Source: CBDFGS01 sp965247255
GTDB lineage: Bacteria; Chloroflexota; Dehalococcoidia; Lucifugimonadales; CAUZJF01
Direction: 5' to 3'
DNA: 64,000 bases
Assembly (NCBI GenBank): GCA_965247255.1
Contig: CBDFGS010000013.1
Location: forward strand, 1 to 64,000
The translations under genes and the position numbers were made by a program. The notes beneath the pieces are model-generated. The model was not told the DNA's origin. It worked only from the letters and a program-made list of their open reading frames with translations, and did no database searches. Shown one piece after another: positions 44,672 to 53,178 of this stretch; position 1 is the stretch's first letter; every line of letters begins with the position of its first letter.

Positions 44672-45484
44672 CTAGCGGTCCTGGCAGCTCGGACAGAAGT
44701 AGCTGCTCCGGCCGCGGACCGCCACCCTGGAAATAGGCCCACCGCATCGGCTGCACCCAGCTCCATCTGACCGCTGTACCAGCAGCGCCGCAAGCCCCTC
44801 ACGGCTTTCTGTCGGGGGCCCCCCGCCGGTCACCAGAGGCGCCAGAAGCTCGACGGCCTCACGAAGTCGGTCTACTATGGCGTCGTGAAGCCGCGCCACC
44901 TCCACCTTAGAGATATCCCCGCCGCGCCGGAGCGGATGGACCCGCGCCTGAAACAGCACCTCATCGGCGTAGATGTTGCCGATGCCGGCGATGAGGGACT
45001 GGTCGCACAGTAGCGCCTTAGCGGGGGCTTGACGACCCGCCAGCCGCGTCTGGAGCTCCTCAGGCGTGAACGCCGGGTCGAGCGGCTCGGGACCCAGCCC
45101 ACCCAGGACCTCGGACTCGTCGCGCACCAACCACATCGCGCCCAGCTTCCGCGGGTCGACGAAGCGCAGCTCTCGGCCCGCGTCGAGGAGGAAGACGTTG
45201 CGCGTGTAGCGGGGACGCTCGAGCGCAGTATCCGACAACAGAAGCGAGCCCGTCATGCGCAGGTGTAGCACCAGAGCGGGCCCGTCGAGTTCCACGACGA
45301 GATACTTGGCGCGCCGGCGGACCTCACGGACAGTGCGGCCCGCCAGGCCGGACTCGAAGTCTTTTGGGGATGGCCGGCGCACGGCCCCGGGCCAGAGCAG
45401 CTCCACGCCGGCAATGGTCCGGCCGGGGAGACCCGCTGATATCAGGTAGCGCCGTGTGGCCTCGACGTCGGGCAGCTCCGGCAT
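44672..45484 (-). CDS. mutM: Formamidopyrimidine-DNA glycosylase (Fpg/MutM)
   Basis: DNA repair enzyme of 270 residues that excises oxidised purines such as 8-oxoguanine and cuts the abasic site. The N-terminus PELPDVE gives the catalytic Pro (after Met removal) and Glu. HLRMTGSL, NIYADEVLF and the C-terminal zinc finger (CSRC...CPSC) are all present. Length and order match MutM. It is convergent with the membrane protein gene and divergent from the metallo-beta-lactamase gene. Confidence 0.96.
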   Translation of the reverse strand: MPELPDVEATRRYLISAGLPGRTIAGVELLWPGAVRRPSPKDFESGLAGRTVREVRRRAKYLVVELDGPALVLHLRMTGSLLLSDTALERPRYTRNVFLLDAGRELRFVDPRKLGAMWLVRDESEVLGGLGPEPLDPAFTPEELQTRLAGRQAPAKALLCDQSLIAGIGNIYADEVLFQARVHPLRRGGDISKVEVARLHDAIVDRLREAVELLAPLVTGGGPPTESREGLAALLVQRSDGAGCSRCGGPISRVAVRGRSSYFCPSCQDR

Positions 45485-45660
45485 TGTGCGTTCACGCGAA
45501 GACGGATTGCGTCTCTGAGGTCTGAGCGACTATACCAGATGTGGTCCGAGGCCAATCGTCGACACGGGACAGCGGCCAGTCTGGCCCCGTATGAGCGTGT
45601 GCTAGAATACGCCAGACTTTTTGGCCGTTTCAACTCGGCCGCGAGCGATCGGCGGGACGC

Positions 45661-46431
45661 ATGCACCTGCGAATCCTTGGAACCCACAACTTCGAGAGCC
45701 GCGACACGCGGATGGCGGGGTACGTTATCGACGACGTTCTCGCGCTGGATGCCGGTAGCCTAACCCGTTCGCTTACATTCGACCAGCAGCGGCAGCTTCG
45801 GGCCATCATCTTATCGCACAGCCACCTTGACCACACCCGAGACCTCTGGCCATTGGGGCTTTACGCCTGGGGCCAGGGGATCACGATCGACGTGTACGGG
45901 ATACAGGACACGATCGACTACGTGGTGACTCATCTACTTCACACACACAACAACCCCGACTTCAGAGAGGTGCCCAGCCCGGAAAACCCCGTCTACCGCT
46001 TCCACGTCGTCGAGTACCACGAGGAGTTCGAAGTCCTGGACTACACGGCCGTGGCGGTCCCCGTGCCCCACCTGGTGCCGGCCGCCGGGTACCAGATCGC
46101 CTCGGACAGCGTGAAGCTCTTTTACACCGGCGACACCGGCAAAGACATCGGCGAAACGTGGGACCACGTCTCGCCTGATGTGCTCCTGACCGAGGTCACT
46201 TATGGCAATGAGAACGAGTCGCTGGCCATAGAGGTAGGGCATCTTACACCGGCCCACGTCGGCGAGATCCTTTCCGGCTTCCGTTCCAAGCTAGGGTATT
46301 TGCCCATCGTGATCGCCTCGCACATTAACCCTCCCTGGGAGGAGGCCGTGCGCCGCGAGCTCAAGGACGTGTCGCGAGAGCTGGGCATCGAGATAATCGT
46401 CTCAGAGCCCGACCAGACGATGAACCTATAG
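45661..46431 (+). CDS. Metallo-beta-lactamase-fold hydrolase
   Basis: Soluble enzyme of 256 residues with the metal motif SHSHLDH (about 52-58), a later His (VPVPHLV), YTGDTGK for the bridging Asp, and a C-terminal His (ASHINPP). The pattern MHLRILGTHN and absence of extra domains resemble class-II cyclic-nucleotide phosphodiesterase or RNase-Z-like members. Substrate is not determinable. Start ATG at 45661 leaves the expected first strand. Confidence 0.88.
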   Translation: MHLRILGTHNFESRDTRMAGYVIDDVLALDAGSLTRSLTFDQQRQLRAIILSHSHLDHTRDLWPLGLYAWGQGITIDVYGIQDTIDYVVTHLLHTHNNPDFREVPSPENPVYRFHVVEYHEEFEVLDYTAVAVPVPHLVPAAGYQIASDSVKLFYTGDTGKDIGETWDHVSPDVLLTEVTYGNENESLAIEVGHLTPAHVGEILSGFRSKLGYLPIVIASHINPPWEEAVRRELKDVSRELGIEIIVSEPDQTMNL

Positions 46432-46587
46432 GCCCGGGGTAGTCCGCCCCCCCATCGACGGGCCTGTCCAGTGGATGCCGAACCGCCTGTCCTGAGCGAT
46501 GCCGAAGGGCTCGCCGCGCACAGGTACGGACGTCTCGGCCATGCGGGATTCATCTCATCTGCGCAGGATATACATGGAACCCCTCAA

Positions 46588-47718
46588 GTGACTCGCAAGG
46601 CTGCGTTCGTCTACGAGGACTCCCTGAGTCGGCACAGCCTCAGCGAGACGCACCCGCTGAAGCCCGTCAGGCTCCGGTACACCTTCGAGCTGCTCGAGGC
46701 TTACGGGGCCTTCGATGCGCCGCACGCCAGCCTGGTCGACCCTCGCCCCGCGATCGATGAAGAGGTGCTGAGGTTCCACACGCGGCCGTATCTGGAGGCC
46801 GTCAAGAGGCTCAGCCGGGGCGAAACGGAAGGGAGGTCGCAGGGCACGTTCGGACTCGGCCCCGGGGACAACCCGGTCTACGAAGGGATGTACGAGGCGT
46901 CCGCGCTATCGGCTGGAGCGTCGATGAGAGCCGCCGAGCTAATCGCCTCCGGCGAGGCGGACGCCGCCTTCAGCATCTCGGGAGGCCTGCATCACGCCAT
47001 GCCGGGCCACGCCTCCGGCTTCTGCGTCTTCAACGACCCAGTGCTTGCTATAAAGGCGCTGCTGCTCGCCGGGATGCGCGTCGCCTACGTCGACATCGAT
47101 TGCCATCACGGCGACGGCGTTCAGCACGGTTTCTACGACACCGACGAGGTCCTGACCATCTCGTTGCACGAGTCAGGCGCGTTCCTGTTTCCCGGCACCG
47201 GGTTCACGCAGGAGACAGGCGCCGGGAAGGGGCGCGGCTACTCGGTGAATGTTCCGCTCTACCCTTACACCGGAGACGAGGTCTACCTGTGGGCCTTCCG
47301 CGAGGTAGTCCCGCCGCTCCTCGAAGCGTACCGGCCGGACGTCCTCGTGACGCAGCTTGGCATCGACTCCCACTTTCTCGACCCCATTACCCACCTAGGG
47401 CTCACGGTGCAGGGCTTCGGGATGGCGGTTTCGGAGCTTGCGACGCGCGCTCCCAAATGGTTGGCGTTGGGCGGAGGCGGCTACGACCTTCAGGCGGTTG
47501 CTCGCGCGTGGAGCCTGGCTTTCGGCGTGATGTCCGGCCAGGCGCTATCCGATGAGATACCTGCAGCGTACAGCGACAGGTATGGCGTATCGACCCTGCG
47601 GGACTCCACGCTCCCGGATATTCAGGGTGCCCAAAAGGACGCCCGCAGCTTTGCAGAGCAGAGCGTCCAAGCTGTGCGCCGGTTGGTATTCCCCACACAC
47701 GGTCTTGGGAAGGGTTAG
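46588..47718 (+). CDS. Histone-deacetylase-family protein (AcuC-like)
   Basis: Zinc-dependent deacylase of 376 residues. Catalytic features are present: GGLHHAMPGHASGFCVFND (paired His), DIDCHHGDGVQHGFY (Asp/His metal ligands), LFPGTGF and GGGGYD. Family members deacetylate proteins or small amines such as acetylpolyamines, or act as AcuC. GTG at 46588 precedes TRKAAFVYED, the natural N-terminus; the longer frame from 46471 runs through a dispersed repeat and is not believed. Confidence 0.92.
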   Translation: MTRKAAFVYEDSLSRHSLSETHPLKPVRLRYTFELLEAYGAFDAPHASLVDPRPAIDEEVLRFHTRPYLEAVKRLSRGETEGRSQGTFGLGPGDNPVYEGMYEASALSAGASMRAAELIASGEADAAFSISGGLHHAMPGHASGFCVFNDPVLAIKALLLAGMRVAYVDIDCHHGDGVQHGFYDTDEVLTISLHESGAFLFPGTGFTQETGAGKGRGYSVNVPLYPYTGDEVYLWAFREVVPPLLEAYRPDVLVTQLGIDSHFLDPITHLGLTVQGFGMAVSELATRAPKWLALGGGGYDLQAVARAWSLAFGVMSGQALSDEIPAAYSDRYGVSTLRDSTLPDIQGAQKDARSFAEQSVQAVRRLVFPTHGLGKG

Positions 47719-47798
47719 TAGCCGGCTTCTCCTCATCCCTTCGGCAGGACAGGGCAGGCTGGGAGAGACTGGGCCGACTATCAAGCGCGGGAGCGCGA

Positions 47799-47840
47799 CC
47801 CCACCCTAGATGCTTCGTCGCGACTCCTCAGCATGACAGG
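47799..47840. repeat. Dispersed repeat, family 2 copy 4
   Basis: accccaccctagatgcttcg followed by tcgcgactcctcagcatgac. Located between convergent genes. Confidence 0.65.
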
Positions 47841-47913
47841 GGGAACGGGCGACTGCCGAGAAGTGCCTGTTTCGCGAGGCTCACTTACCCAGTGGGGGAT
47901 AAAGGGGGAAGAG

Positions 47914-48732
47914 CTACGCGCCCCGCTCTAGCGCCCCTTCCAGGTACTGGCGGAACGCCTCGGGTTCGTATATCAGCGCCTGAAACTCCATGGACGGTAG
48001 GCGGTAGGGGTCTGATTCCCGGGTGATGTACCGGGCGGCCCGCGGTGGGCCGCCGTCGTCCTCGTCCGCCCCCGGCACACCTACCAGGTCCGCGTACCGG
48101 ATTGTCTTACTGTCCGCCTTATACTCAGACCCTTTGATCCAGAGACGCCCGAAGCGGTATCTCTTCTTGACCTCGCGCTCCGCCGCGCCGCTCCAGCTGG
48201 TGCCTGTGAACGCGAAGTCCCTGGGCCTGAATCCGAGGTTGGCTTCGATGGCCTCGTTGCACCTGTCCAGCTCTTCGCGAAGCCGTTCGCCCGTCGCGTC
48301 CTCGACGCTGAGCTCCGAGAGATTCGGGTGGCTCACCGTGTGCGCTCCGATATGCCAGCCGGTTTCCGCTAGCTCTCCGATCTCATCCCATGTCATGAAC
48401 TCCTGTTTGTCCTTGGTCCCCAGGGGCGGTCCAGCATAGTCCGGGTCGAGCGGCGCCGTGTAGATAAAAAGGTTGCCCTTGTAGCCGTACCGGTCCAGCA
48501 CATCCCGCACCTCGTAGCGCATGGACTTCACCGCGTGGTCGAAGTCCAGCATGATCGGACGACTGGGAAGGTCCCCGGAGCCCTCACGCCAGGCCGCCAG
48601 GTCGTCGTAGTCGATGGAGTGGAAGCCGAGATCGCTGGCCACCCTGATGAGCGCATCGAGACGCTCCACGGTGAGCGGCTTCTCCTCATCGCCAATGCGA
48701 ATTCCGTGGCACATGGTAATCGGGATTCTCAT
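47914..48732 (-). CDS. Polysaccharide-deacetylase (NodB-like) protein
   Basis: Protein of 272 residues with the NodB fold. Motif 1 reads MLDFDHA (about 60-66) where active enzymes usually have TFDDG, and motif 2 HTVSHPN (about 130-136) keeps both His. A WHIGAHT segment precedes it. One Asp of motif 1 is replaced by a different spacing, so activity is not certain. No signal peptide is seen, unusual for cell-wall deacetylases. Substrate unknown. Confidence 0.85.
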   Translation of the reverse strand: MRIPITMCHGIRIGDEEKPLTVERLDALIRVASDLGFHSIDYDDLAAWREGSGDLPSRPIMLDFDHAVKSMRYEVRDVLDRYGYKGNLFIYTAPLDPDYAGPPLGTKDKQEFMTWDEIGELAETGWHIGAHTVSHPNLSELSVEDATGERLREELDRCNEAIEANLGFRPRDFAFTGTSWSGAAEREVKKRYRFGRLWIKGSEYKADSKTIRYADLVGVPGADEDDGGPPRAARYITRESDPYRLPSMEFQALIYEPEAFRQYLEGALERGA

Positions 48733-49227
48733 ACAGCAAACTCAACTACGAGGGCGACAACGTGTTTTGGGGGGAGGATGGCGTCCATGATAGCACGGCG
48801 ACCTCACTCCCTTGGCGAGGTCAGCAGTAGATCTCTCCAGAACATCAGTGCTACACTGTCAGGGTGCCACCGCCGTGTCGAACTCCTGTCCCTGTGCGGC
48901 CACTGTTCCATTACGTTCCACGAGGCCCCATACGCAACGGAACAGAATGGAACAGAACAGGACATTTGAAACCGAAGTACTTCGCTACGGCAGCACCGCT
49001 CAGTCCAAGCCCAGACTCCCCTCCTTTGAAACTGGGAACCCTGTTCTTCCCTCTTTAGACAAAGAGAAGCCCCGGCACAGTCTCACCCCACTGCCTAGGG
49101 TCTTTCCGTTAACCCTATCGGCGTCGTTGCACGTGCCAGCCGGTTTGAATACAATTGACCGGAACCAACACATTCTCAGCAGCTCCGAAAGCTTCTCAGC
49201 TTTCTTACCACCCGGGGGTGATGGCGA
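48733..49227. other. Long leader/intergenic region with imperfect hairpin
   Basis: Arms tgttccattacgttcc (48904-48919) and ggaacagaatggaaca (48939-48954) pair at 14 of 16 positions around a 19-base loop. The hairpin lies about 275 bp before the EF-G-like gene. No gene is recognised in the rest. The hairpin could be a regulatory structure or a degenerate repeat. Confidence 0.4.
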
Positions 49228-51276
49228 ATGCCCAACGTAGACAGCGACCGCCTGCGCAACGTAGTGCTCCTCTCCCATAGCGGGGCCGGAAAGACGATGC
49301 TTTCCGAGGCCATGTTCTATACCGCGGGCGGCACGAACCGCCTTGGGACGACGGCGGACGGCACGACGACGTCGGACTATGAGCCGGAAGAGCACAAACG
49401 GACCGCGAGCGTCCAGATTTCGCTGGTGCGTTGCTCCTGGCGAGACCACCAGGTCAACGTGATCGATACGCCGGGCTACGCCGACTTCCGAGGGGAGGCG
49501 ATCTCCGGGACCCGCGTGGCGGACTGCGCCGTCATCGTCGTGGCCGCGCCATCCGGGGTGGAGGTGGGCACGCATCAGATGTGGAAGATGGCCGCCGAGC
49601 GCTCGCTCCCTCGAGTTCTGGTGGTCAACAAGATGGACCGGGAGAACGTCGATTTCCAGCGCGTGATGGAGTCGATTCAAGAAGCCTTCGGCAGAGGCTG
49701 CGTGGCTATCCAGGTCCCTATTGGCTCCGAGGCAGATTTCTCAGGCTCCATTAACCTTCTCGACGAAAAAGTGGACGTGCCCGCTGAACTTCAAGAGGAG
49801 GTGGACGCCGCGCGGGAGCGCCTGACCGAGGCTATCGCGGAGACGGACGACGATCTCGCGACCAAGTACCTCGAAGGGGAGCTGCTGTCGCCGGAGGTGT
49901 TGACCGCGGGGCTCAAAGCCGGCGTCGCTTCGGGCGACATCGTTCCTGTTATGGTTGCGGCCGCGACGTCGAATGTCGGCGCCGGCGACGTACTCGACGT
50001 GATCGTCGACCTGCTGCCCCCGCCGGCTGAGACGCCGAGCGTCACCGCCACCAGGCCCGCCACCGGTGAGGAGTTCAGCCTTTCATCCAAACCCGACGAG
50101 CCACTCGCCGCTCTGGTGTTCAAGACTACTGCCGACCCATTCGTGGGCAAGCTATCGTACCTGCGTGTCTATTCGGGGGTGTTCAAGAGCGACTCCCAAG
50201 TCTGGAACGCCACGAAGGGGGAAGCTGAGCGAGTTGGGCAGGTGTTTGCCGTTACGGGCAAGTCTCAAGAGCCCGTCTCCGAGCTTGTCCCAGGCGATAT
50301 CGGAGCGGTCGCTAAGCTCTCGTCCGTTGTCACCGGCGACACCCTCGGTTCGCGGGACGATCCGCTGGTGCTTCCAGGGTTGGAGTTCCCTGCGCCCGTC
50401 TACAACATGGCGGTGTCCCCCAAGTCGAAGGCCGACCTGGACAAGATGACTGGGGCTCTGGCACGCATCACCGAAGACGACCCCAGCCTCATCATTACCA
50501 GGGAGCCAGACACGCACGAGATTCTCCTGGGAGGCATGGGAGATACCCACGTCGAAGTTGCAGTGGAGAAGATGGCGCGTAAGTTCGGGGCGGAGGTCGA
50601 GCTCGCCACGCCGAAGGTCCCCTATAAGGAGACCGTCAGCGCATCGACGAAAGCTGAATACCGACATAAGAAGCAAACCGGCGGACATGGGCAGTTCGCT
50701 CACGTCATTCTCGAGATCGAGCCGCTTCCCAGAGGGGCCGGATTCGAGTTCGACCAGCGCGTCGTGGGCGGCTCCGTTCCCAGGGAGTACATTCCGTCGG
50801 TCCAGAAGGGCTGCCTGAAGGCCTTAGGTGAAGGCGTGCTGGCCGGATACCCGATCGTCGACCTGAAAGCGACCTTGTTCGACGGCCATTTTCACCCGGT
50901 CGACTCCTCCGGCGTCTCCTTCGAGATCGCCGGCGGCCACGCTCTGAGCGAGGGGATCCGAAACGCGAGCCCGTTGCTGCTCGAGCCGGTAATGCGCGTC
51001 CAGATCACCTTGCCTGAGTCCGACACGGGAGAGGTGATGGGCGACCTCAACGGCAAGCGCGCTCGTATTCTCGGGATGACGCCACTGGGGGACGGCTTGA
51101 CCATGGTCGAGGCGGAGGCCCCCCAAGCCGAGATGCTCCGGTATGCGACAGACCTAAGGTCTCAAACACAGGGGCGCGGCACCTTTTCCATAGAGTTCGA
51201 TCACTACCAAGAGGTGCCGGCTCACGTCGTGCAACGAATCGTCGATCGTCGTGAAGAGGCAGAAGTGGGCGCCTGA
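49228..51276 (+). CDS. fusA2: EF-G-like translation factor paralogue
   Basis: GTPase of 682 residues with EF-G domain order. G1 is SHSGAGKT (16-23), G3 DTPGYADF, G4 VNKMD, followed by domains II to V (for example DTHEILLGGMGDTHVEVAVEKM and GGHGQFAHVILEIEP). The switch I RGITI motif of canonical EF-G is replaced by KRTASVQ, and no rpsL, rpsG or tuf lies nearby, so it is an EF-G-like paralogue and not the housekeeping fusA. Such proteins may act in ribosome rescue or recycling. ATG has gggggtg upstream; a strong hairpin follows the stop. Confidence 0.92.
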   Translation: MPNVDSDRLRNVVLLSHSGAGKTMLSEAMFYTAGGTNRLGTTADGTTTSDYEPEEHKRTASVQISLVRCSWRDHQVNVIDTPGYADFRGEAISGTRVADCAVIVVAAPSGVEVGTHQMWKMAAERSLPRVLVVNKMDRENVDFQRVMESIQEAFGRGCVAIQVPIGSEADFSGSINLLDEKVDVPAELQEEVDAARERLTEAIAETDDDLATKYLEGELLSPEVLTAGLKAGVASGDIVPVMVAAATSNVGAGDVLDVIVDLLPPPAETPSVTATRPATGEEFSLSSKPDEPLAALVFKTTADPFVGKLSYLRVYSGVFKSDSQVWNATKGEAERVGQVFAVTGKSQEPVSELVPGDIGAVAKLSSVVTGDTLGSRDDPLVLPGLEFPAPVYNMAVSPKSKADLDKMTGALARITEDDPSLIITREPDTHEILLGGMGDTHVEVAVEKMARKFGAEVELATPKVPYKETVSASTKAEYRHKKQTGGHGQFAHVILEIEPLPRGAGFEFDQRVVGGSVPREYIPSVQKGCLKALGEGVLAGYPIVDLKATLFDGHFHPVDSSGVSFEIAGGHALSEGIRNASPLLLEPVMRVQITLPESDTGEVMGDLNGKRARILGMTPLGDGLTMVEAEAPQAEMLRYATDLRSQTQGRGTFSIEFDHYQEVPAHVVQRIVDRREEAEVGA

Positions 51277-51352
51277 GGAGGACCTTCGCCCACACACAAG
51301 GACCGTCGGGAGAGGCTGTAGCGGCTGGGACATTTCGCCCGACTTAGCCTCT

Positions 51353-51377
51353 GGGGGCGTTCAATCTGAACGCCCCC
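51353..51377 (+). terminator. Terminator-like hairpin after fusA2
   Basis: Perfect 10-bp stem gggggcgttc/gaacgccccc with a five-base loop, 76 bp past the stop. No T-run follows, so Rho-independent function is likely but not certain. Confidence 0.6.
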
Positions 51378-51411
51378 GCTTGTCGTATGTACTCGTGTAG
51401 GATGTGGACTA

Positions 51412-52695
51412 ATGCGAATTAGCGTAAGTTACCTTGCCGGGCGGGTTGGAATCAGGCGACGGGTCCGTTCCAACCGTGCGAGCGACATACAAGGGTCCCT
51501 TTCCCGCGGGAAAGGCGCCGGGCCAAGGTTGCAATATGGTCTGAGATTGCCGGCGCGGTGGTTGCACGGGTTGGCCGCGAGCATAGCGATCGTTTCTCTC
51601 GTCGCGTGCTCGGACGACACGGTGTCGGACCCCAACGACCCTACCCTAGTCGGCGTCATTGCCGGCACTGTCAAGGACAGTGCCAGGATCCCGCTCACCG
51701 GCATGAGGGTCTCGGTGGTCGCCGGCACGACCCAGTTTCCCGAGATAGGAGTTGTAACAGACCTGGATGGCCAGTTCGTCATAGGGGGCCTTCTACCGGG
51801 GACCTTCGATCTCGGCGTATTCGACAAAGGGGGCCGGCGCCTGGCCGTTGCGTCGGTGCGCGTGAGGCGAGGTGAGGTCTCCAGACCGAACATCGTTCTG
51901 GGCATCCGCGGCCCAGTAGTAGCGCGCGTGGAGGGTGAGGCCGGCGAGGAAGAGGTGCCGACGGCAGGGAGCATCGAAGGGGTTATCACCGACCCCAACG
52001 AGGACCCGGTCCCCGGCCTGACGGTGAGGATAACCGACGGTAGCACGGACTACCCGGACGCTCCGGTGGTGACGGACAGTGCCGGGAGCTACCGGATCGC
52101 GCCGGTCCCCCTGGGCACATTTCAGATATCCGTGCAAGAGCCGGACGGAAAGCGGGTAGGCATTGGACTGGCCAAAGTTACGAGCGAGCAGCCGGTGGTC
52201 CGGCTCCACTTCAGGGCCAAGGGCGCCGACGGGTCTTCGGGCGTAGTCCAGGCGGTCGACGTCAACACCTGCGAGGGCTTCGTAGACCCACCACCGGCTA
52301 CGCTGCTGCTGAAGACCGCGGGCGACACTTCCGCGCAAGCGGAGGACGCTAATATACTCTCCCGCTGCACAGCCACGGTTTCTACCTCCGAGGGTTCGAA
52401 GGCGGCTGTCATGACTGTCGAGGTGTTCAATTCGTCCGAGGCAGCAGGAGGCCGCTACGACGCGCTTCGGACGGACCTCGTGACGGCGTCGGCAGAGACC
52501 AGCGACGACGTGTTGGACGCTCGCTCGTTCGCCGTCCGGAGGGCAGATGGAAGCCACTTGGTCTTCCAGAAGGGCGAACACGTAGTCAAGGTACAGACGA
52601 CGTTACAAGACAACCAGGCGCCGGCAGGAGTCCCAGGGGACCTGGCCGAGTATATTCTCGGCCTCGCCCGCACGGCCAAGTCCCGGTTGCCGTAG
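51412..52695 (+). CDS. Lipoprotein with two carboxypeptidase-regulatory-like domains
   Basis: Exported protein of 427 residues. A hydrophobic segment ending SLVAC is the lipoprotein signal; as drawn from the ATG at 51412 it is preceded by a 50-residue basic leader, so the true start may be further in. Two carboxypeptidase-D regulatory-like beta domains follow (about 80-165 and 185-265, each with G-x-V-x-D and a DLDG or DSAG turn), then a unique C-terminal domain (about 275-425). The role is likely surface attachment or binding. Confidence 0.75.
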   Translation: MRISVSYLAGRVGIRRRVRSNRASDIQGSLSRGKGAGPRLQYGLRLPARWLHGLAASIAIVSLVACSDDTVSDPNDPTLVGVIAGTVKDSARIPLTGMRVSVVAGTTQFPEIGVVTDLDGQFVIGGLLPGTFDLGVFDKGGRRLAVASVRVRRGEVSRPNIVLGIRGPVVARVEGEAGEEEVPTAGSIEGVITDPNEDPVPGLTVRITDGSTDYPDAPVVTDSAGSYRIAPVPLGTFQISVQEPDGKRVGIGLAKVTSEQPVVRLHFRAKGADGSSGVVQAVDVNTCEGFVDPPPATLLLKTAGDTSAQAEDANILSRCTATVSTSEGSKAAVMTVEVFNSSEAAGGRYDALRTDLVTASAETSDDVLDARSFAVRRADGSHLVFQKGEHVVKVQTTLQDNQAPAGVPGDLAEYILGLARTAKSRLP

Positions 52696-53178
52696 TGTAG
52701 GCCTACGCCGACCACGCCGATGGAGGCCGGTTCTGTGACCTTGGCCCTGCCTGAAGAGCCGGCCCGAAGCTGCTCTTCTCTAGGATTTGCCGACTGCCGT
52801 GGGCAATGCTGCTAGAGGGGACGGATTACTGCTTTAGGTCGGTCGACCCTCACCGTGGTCCTCTCCCATCAAGGGCATCGAGGGAGAGGAGACGAGCACA
52901 GGAAGCTGCCCCACCCCAGATGCTTCGTCGGGGACTCCTCAGTATGGCATGCGACCCCGGCGTTCCAGTTTGCTACCGCTTTTAATACGCCGATCCTTCG
53001 GCAGGCCTCGGCTGCGGTGAGAACGTCTTTCTGGGCATGTGGCGGGCGCGGAAAGCGGCCCCCTACGGCGGGGTAGATCGCGCGTTGCGCATGACGACGA
53101 TCATTGCAGCACCGCCGCGTGGTTGACCCCCTACTGGAAGCGTTGCTACACTCACGCCGTCGGGAGGCTCCCCAAACG
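52696..53178. other. Intergenic with dispersed repeat
   Basis: A 483-bp gap between two plus-strand genes. It holds a family 2 repeat (52909-52950) and a Gly/Arg-rich stretch without coding signal. The kinase promoter should lie within it. Confidence 0.4.
52909..52950. repeat. Dispersed repeat, family 2 copy 5
   Basis: ccccaccccagatgcttcgt followed by cggggactcctcagtatggc, closest to the consensus of the family (copies at 18762, 41325, 41967, 47799). Confidence 0.7.
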
